Source: an uncultured Collinsella sp. | GTDB lineage: Bacteria; Actinomycetota; Coriobacteriia; Coriobacteriales; Coriobacteriaceae | DNA length: 64,000 nucleotides | Assembly (NCBI GenBank): GCA_900550195.1 | Contig: URRB01000012.1 | Coordinates: 7,403-71,402 of the forward strand | Reading direction: 5' to 3' | Shown: in pieces, positions 42,722 through 50,792 of the stretch | How the letters are laid out: each line of letters opens with the position of its first letter | Numbering within the stretch: position 1 is the stretch's first letter | The notes under the pieces: generated by a model | The model's input: only the letters and a program-made list of their open reading frames with translations | What the model was told of the DNA's origin: nothing | Databases searched by the model: none | Program-made: the position numbers and the translations under genes

Positions 42722-43432
42722 TTGTCCCAGCTCGAGAAATGCGACCGCCGGTCCCTTCGCTCGCAGCGTGCCCTTCGCCAGGCACTTGCCAGCGAGCTTG
42801 CCGAAAGCGGCGACCTTTCGCGCATTAATGTCGCGTCGCTCACCGAGCGCGCCGGCCTTACGCGTCGCACGTTCTATTCGCATTACCGCGATATCCCCGA
42901 CTTTATCAATCAAATCGAGGACGGCTTGCTGGCCGAGATCCGTGAGCGTATTGAGCTCATCACCGCAGCTCAACTGCCTGATCTCTATCACAACATCGAT
43001 GAGCTCGAGCCGGCGCCCGGTTCGGTTGAGCTGCTGCGTTATCTTGCGGCCAACCGCGACTTAATCGGTGCGCTGCTGGGTCCGGGCGGCGACCAGGCCT
43101 TCATTAAAAGGATTATCGACACCGCGCGTGAGGCTGTGGTGCCGCGTGCGCAGACGGGCATTTTGGGCCTGGCGCTGGGCACGTTCTTTGACTACTACGT
43201 CACTTACGTCGTGAGTGCCGAGGTCGGCATGATTCAGCGCTGGTTTGAGCGTGGGCTCACCGAATCGCCCGAGGCCATGGCACGCATTATGACGGTGCTC
43301 GCTTTTGTGCGCCCTGGTGACCTGTATGGCCAACCTATCGATATCAACGTGCCGGAATACGGCATGAAGCTATTGAATTTGCAGCTCGAGGACGCGGCCG
43401 ACACCGCCGCAACCGTCGAGTCCAACAACTAA
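42722..43432 (+). CDS. TetR-family regulator upstream of the dehydratase activase
   Basis: The HTH (RSQRALRQALASELAES..LSRINVASLTERAGLTRRTFYSHYRDIPDFI) is a TetR type with the diverged C-terminal domain often called TetR_C_33-like. The start is TTG behind AGGAGG. The stop is 11 nt before the 1592-residue gene, so both are probably one transcript, with the regulator controlling it. Confidence 0.87.
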   Translation: MSQLEKCDRRSLRSQRALRQALASELAESGDLSRINVASLTERAGLTRRTFYSHYRDIPDFINQIEDGLLAEIRERIELITAAQLPDLYHNIDELEPAPGSVELLRYLAANRDLIGALLGPGGDQAFIKRIIDTAREAVVPRAQTGILGLALGTFFDYYVTYVVSAEVGMIQRWFERGLTESPEAMARIMTVLAFVRPGDLYGQPIDINVPEYGMKLLNLQLEDAADTAATVESNN

Positions 43433-43443
43433 GAGGAGAGACA

Positions 43444-46400
43444 ATGAGCAAACTCGTCGAGGGCATTAAAGACCGTGTGGTCGCTGCCGCACGTGAGGCC
43501 GCGCCCGCCGTGGTGGACGCCGCGCAGAAGGCCGCCACCGCGGCTGCCGAGAAAGTTGCCGAGGCAGTTGCCGATGCCAAGAACGTGGCAGGGGAGACGT
43601 CCGTCGTCAGCGAGCCCGCCACCGCCGCTGAGCCCGTAGCCGCCGCCCAGGCCCCCGAAGGCGCGATCTTCAACCCCGAGGCCGCCCGCGGCAACCTGCA
43701 CCTGGGCATCGACGTGGGCTCCACTACCGTTAAGCTTGCTGTGCTCAACGACGACAACCAGATCGTCTACGCCAAGTACCAGCGCCACCACACCGACGTC
43801 CGTGCCTGCGCCCGCGACCTGTTCGAGGGTGCTGCGACCGTGTTGCCGACGGCCCAAATGACCTGCGCCATCACCGGTTCGGGCGGCCTGCTGCTGTCCC
43901 AGTGGCTCGACCTGGAGTTTGTCCAGGAGGTCATTGCCAGCAAGCGTGCCGTCGAGACCCTCATCCCGGCCACCGATGTCGCCATCGAGCTGGGCGGCGA
44001 GGACGCCAAGATCATCTACTTTGACAACGGCATCGAGCAGCGCATGAACGGCACCTGCGCCGGCGGTACGGGCGCGTTCATCGACCAGATGGCAACCCTG
44101 CTGCACACCGACGCGAGCGGCCTTAACGAACTCGCGGCCAACGCCACCACCATCTATCCCATCGCCAGCCGCTGCGGCGTCTTTGCCAAGACCGACGTCC
44201 AACCGCTGCTCAACGAAGGCGCCCGCCCCGAGGACGTGGCCGCCTCCATCTTCCAGGCCGTCGTGACCCAGACCATCTCGGGCCTGGCGTGCGGCCGTCC
44301 CATCCGCGGCAACGTCGCTTTCCTGGGCGGCCCGCTGCAGTATCTCTCCGAGCTGCGCCACCGCTTCTACCTCACGCTCAACCTGGACGAGGAGCACCGT
44401 ATCGTGCCCCAAAACGCTCACCTGTTCGTGGCGAGCGGTGCCGCCATGGCGCATGAGTCCAACAAGCTCAGCACGTTCCCGCAGCTCATCGAGGCCATCG
44501 ATGCCCTGGGTGACACGCGGGGTGCCGAGGTCGAGCGTCTGGATCCGCTCTTTGCCACCGACGAGGACTTTGCCGAGTTCAAGACCCGCCACGACCAGGA
44601 AGTCGTCCCCAAGGGCAAGCTCGACGGCTACACCGGCCGCGTGTTCATCGGCATCGACGCCGGCTCCACCACCATGAAGGCCGCGCTCGTGGGCGAGGAC
44701 GGCCAGCTGTTGCACACCTGGTACGGCAACAACAACGGTGACATCCTGGGCACGGCCAAGGTCATCATGGCCGATTTCTACAACCACATCCCCGCCGGCT
44801 GCACCATCGGCCACGTGACCACCACGGGCTACGGCGAGGCGCTGCTCATCGAGGCCCTCAAGGCCGACTCCGGCGAGATTGAGACCGTCGCGCACCTGCG
44901 CGGCGCCAAGGCATTCCTGCCCGGCGTCGAGTTCATCCTGGACATCGGCGGCCAGGACATGAAGTGCCTGCGCGTCAAGGACGGTGTTATCGAGCACATC
45001 ATGCTCAACGAGGCCTGCTCGTCGGGTTGCGGCAGCTTTATCGAGAGTTTCGCCGTGTCAATGAACATGGATGTGCGCGCGTTCGCCGATGCCGCCATCC
45101 ATGCTAAGGCCCCGGTCGATTTGGGCAGCCGCTGCACGGTCTTTATGAACTCGCGCGTCAAGCAGGCGCAAAAGGAAGGCGCCACGGTGGGCGACATCGC
45201 GGCCGGCCTGTCCTATTCCGTCATCAAGAACGCCCTGTTCAAGGTCATTAAGCTGCGCGACCCCAAGGAGATCGGCAGCCAGGTGATCGTCCAGGGCGGC
45301 ACCTTTATGTCCGACGCCACGCTGCGCGCATTTGAGCAGCTCACCGGTGTGCATGCCGTGCGCCCCGACATCGCCGGCTGCATGGGCGCCTATGGCGCTG
45401 CCTTGCTCGCCCGCGATCGCGCTGGCGCCGACGGCACTTCGACCATCCTTTCTGCCGAGGACATCGCACACCTCACCGTGACACAAAAGCATGTCCGCTG
45501 CGGCCGTTGCTCCAACAACTGCCAGCTCACCGTCAACGACTTTGGCGGCGGCAGGCGCTTCATTACCGGCAACCGCTGCGAGAAGGGCGCCGGCCACAAA
45601 AAGCAGAAGACCGAGGCCCCCAACCTCTTCAAAAAGAAAAACGAGCTGCTCTTTAACCGCGAGGCGCTGAGTCCCGACGAGGCCCCGCGCGGCACCGTCG
45701 GCATCCCGCGCGCACTCAACATGTACGAGAACTACCCCTTCTGGCACGCGTTCTTTACGCGCCTGGGCTTTAGCGTGCAGCTGTCCGACCAGTCGAGCAA
45801 AAAGACCTACCAGGCGGGCATCGAGTCCATGCCGTCCGAGAGCGTGTGCTATCCGGCCAAGATGAGCCACGGCCACGTGATGAACCTCATCGACCGTGAC
45901 GTCGACTTTATCTGGATGCCGTGCGTGCGCTGGGAGCGCAAGGAGGACCCGACCGCCGGCAACTGCTATAACTGCCCCATCGTCATGAGCTACCCCACGG
46001 CGTTGGCACTCAACATCGACGAGATCCGCGAGCAGAACATCGAGTTCCTGTACCCGTTTGTGCCCTATCACGATAAGACCGAGCTCAAGCGCCGTCTGTA
46101 CCAGGTGCTCGCCGTCGACCGCGTGGCCGATGCTGAGGCCGGTCGCGGTCGCGTGCGCGGTCCCAAGATCACGCGCTCCGAGGTCGATGCCGCCGTCAAC
46201 GCTGCCTTTGAGGCCGACGCGCGCTTCCACGAGGACATCCAGACCATGGGCGAGGAGGCTCTTAAGTGGGTTGAGGACCACGGCGGTCACGGCATTGTGC
46301 TTGCCGGCCGCCCTTACCACAACGACCCCGAGATCAACCACGCCCTGCCCGAGCTTATCTCGAGCTTTGGCTTTGCGGTCTTTACCGAGGATTCGCTCGC

Positions 46401-48222
46401 GCATCTCGTGAAGCCCGAGCGTCCGATTCGCGTCGTCGACCAGTGGATGTATCACAGCCGCCTGTACGCCGTCGCCCGTTTTGTGACGATGCGCAACGAC
46501 CTGGACCTGATTCAGCTCAACTCCTTCGGCTGCGGCTTGGACGCTCTGACCACCGACCAGGTGCAGGAGATCCTGGAGGCCAGCGGCAAGATCTACACCG
46601 TGCTCAAGATCGACGAGGTATCCAATCTGGGTGCCGCGCGCATCCGCATCCGCTCGCTCATGGCAGCGCTCAAGGACCAGGAGGCCGAGCGCTTGGCCGA
46701 GGCCACGGCCGCGGGCGAGGCCTACGAGCAGGGCGATGCCGCGCCGGTGGCGCCCTCCACGGATGCCCCCGCGTTCGCGAGCCGCAAGTACACGTTTGAG
46801 GCTCAGCGCAAGAGCGCTTCGACCGCGTGGCCCAAGGTGCCCTTCACCGAGCAGATGCGCGAGGAGGGCTATACCATCCTGTGCCCGCAGATGGCGCCGA
46901 TCCACTTTGACCTGGTCAAAGAGGTGTTCCGTGGTGCTGGCTACAACTTGGAGCTGCTGCCCTCGACCGATCACGACGCTGTCGAGGCTGGCCTGCGCTA
47001 TGTGAACAATGACATTTGCTACCCGTCGATCCTGGTGACGGGCCAGATTATGGAGGCCATAGAGAGCGGTCGGTACGACCTGTCCAAGACGGCCGTGGTT
47101 ATCAGCCAGACCGGCGGCGGCTGCCGTGCCACCAACTACATCGCGCTCATCCGCAAGGCACTGCGCGAGAGCGGTCACCCCGAGATTCCGGTGATCTCGC
47201 TTTCGGCTGTGGCGCTCGGCGAGGACAACCCCGGCTTTAAGATTACGCCGGCGCTGCTCAAGCAGGCCGTGTACGCGGTACTCTTTGGTGACGTGATGAT
47301 GCAGATGCTCTATCGCTGCCGCCCGTACGAGGCCACGCCCGGTGCCGCCAACGCGCTCTACGAGGAGTACATGGCGCGCGCCCGCAAGCTGGCGCCTAAG
47401 TTCAACAGGCACAACTACACCAAGCTCGCTCGTGAGGCCATCCGCGCATTCGACACCATGCCGCTTGTGGGCGAGGGCACTAAGCCGCGCGTTGGCGTGG
47501 TCGGCGAGATCCTGGTCAAGTTCCATCCCACGGCCAACAACCACGTGGTCGACGTTATCGAGCGCGAGGGCTGCGAGGCCGTGGTGCCTGGCCTGCTCGA
47601 TTTCTTCCTGTACTCCATGAGCAACGCCGAGCTGCAGAAGGACGAGCTGGGGAGCTCTGCCACGGTTCGCGCTAGCATGCAGGCGCTCATTAAGCTGGTG
47701 GACTGGATGCGTACACCGGTGGAGGAGCTGCTCGAGAAGTCCGAGCGCTTTGAGGCGCCCGAGCGCATCGGCACCATGGCCGACAAGGCTCGTACGGTGC
47801 TTTCGGTATGCAACAACATGGGCGAGGGTTGGCTGCTCACGGCCGAGATGCTCGACCTGATCGACCACGGTGCGCCCAACATCATCTGCACGCAGCCCTT
47901 CGCGTGCCTGCCCAACCACGTAGTGGGTAAGGCCGTGATCAAGGAGCTGCGCCGCCAGCATCCCGAGAGCAACATCGTCGCGGTGGACTACGACCCCGGC
48001 GCGTCCGAGGTCAACCAGCTCAACCGCATTAAGCTCATGATCAGCGTGGCCAAGGAAAACATGCGCGCCGGCAAGGGCTTTAAGCTTGAGAAGGTGGCGC
48101 CGCTCGCGATGGATGAGGTCACCGGCCAGATGCGTGCTCATGACGGCTGTGTGAGCTGCGGGTCGGCCAGCGAGGAGGCCGTTGCATCGGTCGCCAAGCG
48201 TCTGGGACGCGGTGTGAAGTAG
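43444..48222 (+). CDS. Fused acyl-CoA dehydratase activase (two BadF/HgdC ATPase domains, DUF2229, C-terminal dehydratase-like part)
   Basis: The 1592-residue protein starts with an Ala/Lys/Glu-rich helical tail (1-75), then two ASKHA ATPase domains. The first (about 85-400) has GIDVGSTTVKLAVL, ELGGEDAKII and MNGTCAGGTGAFIDQ. The second (about 400-660) has GIDAGSTTMKAAL, DIGGQDMKCL and NEACSSGCGSF, whose Cys residues would hold the bridging 4Fe-4S cluster. A CGRCSNNCQLTV zinc/iron knuckle follows. Then comes DUF2229 (about 740-880; PSESVCYPAKMSHGH) and a C-terminal region related to 2-hydroxyacyl-CoA dehydratase subunits. HgdC-type activases drive ATP-dependent one-electron reduction of dehydratases; the partner here is unknown. 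Confidence 0.88.
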   Translation: MSKLVEGIKDRVVAAAREAAPAVVDAAQKAATAAAEKVAEAVADAKNVAGETSVVSEPATAAEPVAAAQAPEGAIFNPEAARGNLHLGIDVGSTTVKLAVLNDDNQIVYAKYQRHHTDVRACARDLFEGAATVLPTAQMTCAITGSGGLLLSQWLDLEFVQEVIASKRAVETLIPATDVAIELGGEDAKIIYFDNGIEQRMNGTCAGGTGAFIDQMATLLHTDASGLNELAANATTIYPIASRCGVFAKTDVQPLLNEGARPEDVAASIFQAVVTQTISGLACGRPIRGNVAFLGGPLQYLSELRHRFYLTLNLDEEHRIVPQNAHLFVASGAAMAHESNKLSTFPQLIEAIDALGDTRGAEVERLDPLFATDEDFAEFKTRHDQEVVPKGKLDGYTGRVFIGIDAGSTTMKAALVGEDGQLLHTWYGNNNGDILGTAKVIMADFYNHIPAGCTIGHVTTTGYGEALLIEALKADSGEIETVAHLRGAKAFLPGVEFILDIGGQDMKCLRVKDGVIEHIMLNEACSSGCGSFIESFAVSMNMDVRAFADAAIHAKAPVDLGSRCTVFMNSRVKQAQKEGATVGDIAAGLSYSVIKNALFKVIKLRDPKEIGSQVIVQGGTFMSDATLRAFEQLTGVHAVRPDIAGCMGAYGAALLARDRAGADGTSTILSAEDIAHLTVTQKHVRCGRCSNNCQLTVNDFGGGRRFITGNRCEKGAGHKKQKTEAPNLFKKKNELLFNREALSPDEAPRGTVGIPRALNMYENYPFWHAFFTRLGFSVQLSDQSSKKTYQAGIESMPSESVCYPAKMSHGHVMNLIDRDVDFIWMPCVRWERKEDPTAGNCYNCPIVMSYPTALALNIDEIREQNIEFLYPFVPYHDKTELKRRLYQVLAVDRVADAEAGRGRVRGPKITRSEVDAAVNAAFEADARFHEDIQTMGEEALKWVEDHGGHGIVLAGRPYHNDPEINHALPELISSFGFAVFTEDSLAHLVKPERPIRVVDQWMYHSRLYAVARFVTMRNDLDLIQLNSFGCGLDALTTDQVQEILEASGKIYTVLKIDEVSNLGAARIRIRSLMAALKDQEAERLAEATAAGEAYEQGDAAPVAPSTDAPAFASRKYTFEAQRKSASTAWPKVPFTEQMREEGYTILCPQMAPIHFDLVKEVFRGAGYNLELLPSTDHDAVEAGLRYVNNDICYPSILVTGQIMEAIESGRYDLSKTAVVISQTGGGCRATNYIALIRKALRESGHPEIPVISLSAVALGEDNPGFKITPALLKQAVYAVLFGDVMMQMLYRCRPYEATPGAANALYEEYMARARKLAPKFNRHNYTKLAREAIRAFDTMPLVGEGTKPRVGVVGEILVKFHPTANNHVVDVIEREGCEAVVPGLLDFFLYSMSNAELQKDELGSSATVRASMQALIKLVDWMRTPVEELLEKSERFEAPERIGTMADKARTVLSVCNNMGEGWLLTAEMLDLIDHGAPNIICTQPFACLPNHVVGKAVIKELRRQHPESNIVAVDYDPGASEVNQLNRIKLMISVAKENMRAGKGFKLEKVAPLAMDEVTGQMRAHDGCVSCGSASEEAVASVAKRLGRGVK

Positions 48223-48268
48223 CTAAATTATTCCGACGCTAACAGCGGCTTGCCGAAATAATGTGTGA

Positions 48269-48312
48269 GGCGCGGTGGCGGCCATCTGGCTGTCGCCGCG
48301 CCATCTTTCTCT
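48269..48312 (+). terminator. Terminator after the dehydratase activase gene
   Basis: GGCGCGGTGGC and GTCGCCGCGCC pair with one or two mismatches and are followed by ATCTTTCTCT. Confidence 0.6.
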
Positions 48313-48679
48313 GGCTTGGTCTGGGGCGGTGCTGACAATGAATGGTGCGGTCAGTGCTCGGCTCAACCCGCTGAGAAGGTGGGGCTGAGCCATATGAGTC
48401 CTAGGCCCTTTCGACACCACCTATATTGCGAATCGGCACCGCCGTCCACCCAGCCGAATATTGCCGTTCGGCACCGCCATTAAACGCCTTCCCGCGCATC
48501 CCCGTTATGTTCGGGCTGCCATGCAGTCCAGAGAACGAGGAGATTCCGGCGAGAAGCCTCAGGACCAGGGAGGTCCCGAGGTTGAGGTCGGTGAACGGAA
48601 TTTTCCAGAACACAATCGCCCGCACCGCCCACGTCTCGAAGCAAAGCATCCAGGACGCGCTGCTGCTTGTTCCCCAGCA

Positions 48680-49007
48680 GGGGCGACGCTGGGCCCGAGG
48701 ACCTCTGGCGGAAGAGCTTGGAGCGGCCGGGCGGCGAGCGCAAGCTCGTTCGCAAGTACGGGGCGTTCGGCCTGCTCGTGGTCGACGAGTGGCTGCTCGA
48801 CAGGCCGGACACGGAATTCAGGTCGATGCTGATGGAGCTGAGGTTCGGCACAGCCTCGACCGTCTTCTGCACCCAGTTCAAGAATAAGGACTGGCACCCG
48901 AGGCTCGGCGGCAGGGTGCATGCCGACGCCATCATGGAGGGATCGTGCACAACGCGGTCTGGGCCACCATGGGCGAGGCCAACATGCGGCAGCGCCGCGG
49001 ATAGACC
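48680..49007 (+). pseudogene. istB-like transposition helper ATPase, C-terminal fragment, frameshifted
   Basis: The visible part covers the last ~110 residues of an IstB-like ATPase: the Walker B LLVVDEWLL, FCTQFKNKDWHPRLGG and HADAIM. A +1/-1 shift at about 48938-48945 separates HADAIM from IVHNAVW. The Walker A part is missing. Confidence 0.75.
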
Positions 49008-49022
49008 GGTAGCAATAAAAAA

Positions 49023-49050
49023 GCACCGGGGCCAGTGTCGGCCCCGGTGC
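49023..49050 (-). terminator. Hairpin with T-run at the right end of the IS remnant
   Basis: GCACCGGGGCC/GGCCCCGGTGC with a 6-nt loop is followed on the minus strand by TTTTTTATT. Confidence 0.6.
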
Positions 49051-49295
49051 CCAAGCGCGATATCGGCGGTGCCGTTTCGCGATATTCGGCAGTGCTCAAG
49101 CGAGCAAATACTCAGCCATATATTTCGGAAGTGGGGCACAGGCTTGCGGGTGGTGAGTGGGTCACTGATTTGGCAAGAGTCTGTCAGGCCCTCGTTGTTT
49201 TCTCTCGGAATACTTCAAAATACATGGGCTGACCCACGCTTCTGTTCTGGCGGAATACATTGCTGTTTTGCATGAAATTAGCATGCCCGTCATAT

Positions 49296-50252
49296 TCAGC
49301 TGGAAAGGTCTCCTCTTTCAGCGCTTTTTAAACATCGAGAGAGCTGGCGTGCCTCAAGTTGAATGCAGCTTATCGCGTGATGAGTCTGCGCTTGGGTATC
49401 GTTTGAATTTGAAACGCAGTAAAAAGGGATTGATATTCTGTCTTGTTCGCTTAGGCAAACGATTTTTGCTGGATAGCCTATCCTGAATTGAGACGCTTGT
49501 GAGGCTATGGTCAGAATAATCCCATGCTTATGAATCAGAAAATCGGACAAATTTTGCTGGTCTGCTAAGTTAATATTCTCGTAGGAAGGGGAAAGGCCCA
49601 GATGGTTAAATACTGAGTTTATTCTCTTTCGACAATATCGAATGTCACAGGTGTTTGCAATTGGATATCGAGCCACCGCGTTTAGAGTTGCCGTTGCGCG
49701 ACTAGCTAATGGGTGACTGCTTTCAACTAAGAGGTTGACTTCGGCATTCAATAAAAAATGTGATTCAAAAAGATTGGTGTCTACTTGTCCAGCGACAATT
49801 GCAATGTCGATTTGTCTGTCAAGTAGAAGGGATAAACACGTTCCGCCGTCGTCATATCTGGAAACAGTAAACTTACCGCCCTTATACTTTTTCGAAAGCC
49901 TGTTCAGTGTGGGCTGGTTGAACCAGCTTGCGAGTATTGGTGCTAGTCCGACTGCAACGCGTGTCAAACGTGTCTGGGTTATTTTTATCTTTTCACGCGT
50001 GATTTGCGCATACGCTTGAATTCCCTCAACTGAAGCTAGTACATCTAATGCTATAGGAAGGATTTCCTCTCCATAGTTTGTTAGATGTAGAATACTGCCT
50101 CTTTTTTCGAACAGCTTCAGACCAAGTTCAGATTCCAATGCTCGAATGCCTTTTGAAACAGCTTGCGGCGAAACGCTTAATATAGTTGCTGCATCCGAGT
50201 AATTCTGATAATCAAATACCTTTATGAAATACTGCAGCTGAACAACATTCAC
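49296..50252 (-). CDS. LysR-family transcriptional regulator of the peptide locus
   Basis: The N-terminal HTH is clear (VQLQYFIKVFDYQNYSDAATILSVSPQAVSKGIRALESELGLKLFEKRG), followed by a periplasmic-binding-like effector domain (about 90-300). Length (318 aa) is normal. It is divergent from the cysteine-rich peptide operon across a 158-nt AT-rich gap, the usual LysR arrangement, and shares the low GC of that operon. It probably activates it (inference). The effector is unknown. Confidence 0.87.
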   Translation of the reverse strand: MNVVQLQYFIKVFDYQNYSDAATILSVSPQAVSKGIRALESELGLKLFEKRGSILHLTNYGEEILPIALDVLASVEGIQAYAQITREKIKITQTRLTRVAVGLAPILASWFNQPTLNRLSKKYKGGKFTVSRYDDGGTCLSLLLDRQIDIAIVAGQVDTNLFESHFLLNAEVNLLVESSHPLASRATATLNAVARYPIANTCDIRYCRKRINSVFNHLGLSPSYENINLADQQNLSDFLIHKHGIILTIASQASQFRIGYPAKIVCLSEQDRISIPFYCVSNSNDTQAQTHHAISCIQLEARQLSRCLKSAERGDLSS

Positions 50253-50316
50253 CAGAATTTCCTTAGGTTGAATTTTAAATCAGTCTAAGTGTATATTAAA
50301 TAATGTTAAACAAGGC

Positions 50317-50392
50317 AAACAAATTGTTTCATCTAGTACAAAAAGTTATCAAACAGCTTTTGACTTTTTGACCAAAGTATAACTAGGCCTAG
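50317..50392 (+). promoter_or_regulatory. LysR-type binding site and promoter region of the cysteine-rich peptide operon
   Basis: AAACA-AAT-TGTTT (50317-50329) is a perfect dyad suited to LysR binding. TATAAC (50378-50383) is a -10 candidate with no good -35 at 17 nt, as in activated promoters; TTTGACTTTTTGAC lies just upstream. CTAGGCCTAG (50383-50392) is a 10-bp palindrome at the likely transcription start. Confidence 0.5.
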
Positions 50393-50410
50393 AACGAGAA
50401 AGGAGCCATT

Positions 50411-50581
50411 GTGGATTGGATACAGCCAACTCAAACACCTAACGATATTGCTTTGCTATCAAGTTGGTGTCCTTGTCAGGGCGCAAAATGTCAAGGGCGC
50501 TGTAATCCCTGGGGGATGTGTGCCGTGTACACGGGCGGGAATTGCCGCGCATTTCAACATTGCGGTATACACGTTAGCTAG
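50411..50581 (+). CDS. Cysteine-rich RiPP precursor peptide 1 (56 aa)
   Basis: A GTG codon five nt after GAAAGGAG opens a 56-codon frame. The product has an acidic/polar leader (MDWIQPTQTPNDIALLSS) and a C-terminal core with seven Cys at positions 20, 22, 27, 31, 37, 45 and 51 (starting WCPCQG, ending NCRAFQHCG). The first five residues resemble those of the next peptide (M-[DE]-[WY]-I-Q). It has no hydrophobic signal peptide. The adjacent radical SAM/SPASM enzyme and ABC exporter make it a likely precursor of a thioether (sactipeptide or ranthipeptide) product. No mature structure can be read from sequence. Confidence 0.75.
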   Translation: MDWIQPTQTPNDIALLSSWCPCQGAKCQGRCNPWGMCAVYTGGNCRAFQHCGIHVS

Positions 50582-50589
50582 GAGCTCCG

Positions 50590-50754
50590 ATGGAATATAT
50601 TCAAAAGCCAGTGAATACTCAGATGCCTGCTTCGTCTCGAGATATTTCTACGTGTGTGTCCTGTGCAGCACATATTTGTTGGAGTTATTCAGGGGGAGGA
50701 CCGTGTGGCCTGAGGATCTGCATTACCAAATTTTGTGGCTGGAATTACTCCTAA
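50590..50754 (+). CDS. Cysteine-rich RiPP precursor peptide 2 (54 aa)
   Basis: The ATG lies 5 nt after GGAG, and this SD overlaps the stop codon of peptide 1, so the two are probably translationally coupled. The leader begins MEYIQKPVNTQMP, like peptide 1. The core has six Cys at 22, 25, 30, 39, 44 and 49 with Gly-Gly-Gly at 35-37 (TCVSCAAHIC ... PCGLRICITKFCG). The Cys spacing differs from peptide 1, so the pair may give two distinct products or a two-component one. The stop is 38 nt before the maturase gene. Confidence 0.75.
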   Translation: MEYIQKPVNTQMPASSRDISTCVSCAAHICWSYSGGGPCGLRICITKFCGWNYS

Positions 50755-50792
50755 TGGCAGGTTGAAATATTGAAATATGCAACGGAGTAGAA

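Larger units (their letters stand above)
48423..49086 (+). mobile_element. IS21-family insertion sequence remnant (istA N-terminal and istB C-terminal pieces)
   Basis: Both ends carry the repeat AATATYGCGAAWCGGCACCGCC-like: left copies at 48423-48443 and 48457-48478, and an inverted right copy at 49065-49086. Multiple terminal repeats are typical of IS21. Around 48590-48660 the frame reads FQNTIARTAHVSKQSIQDAL, like the IstA HTH. From about 48680 it reads KYGAFGLLVVDEWLLDRPD (IstB Walker B). The istB frame breaks near 48940; a shift restores HNAVWATMGEANMRQRR up to a stop at about 49007. The middle of the element is deleted. Confidence 0.7.

Noticed and set aside
45058..48141. 1027-codon antisense frame inside the dehydratase activase gene
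   Set aside because: It is a by-product of high GC third positions opposite a gene with clear domains; its translation has no recognisable motif. The same holds for the long antisense frames over lysC (8392-10101) and the M18 gene (19840-21279).
49268..49486. Small plus-strand frame opposite the LysR 3' end
   Set aside because: It is antisense to conserved LysR codons and has no ribosome site.
50409..50765. 118-codon frame covering the two cysteine-rich peptide genes
   Set aside because: It lacks a ribosome site of its own, has no recognisable domain, and runs in a different frame from the two well-initiated short peptide genes that fit the radical SAM context.
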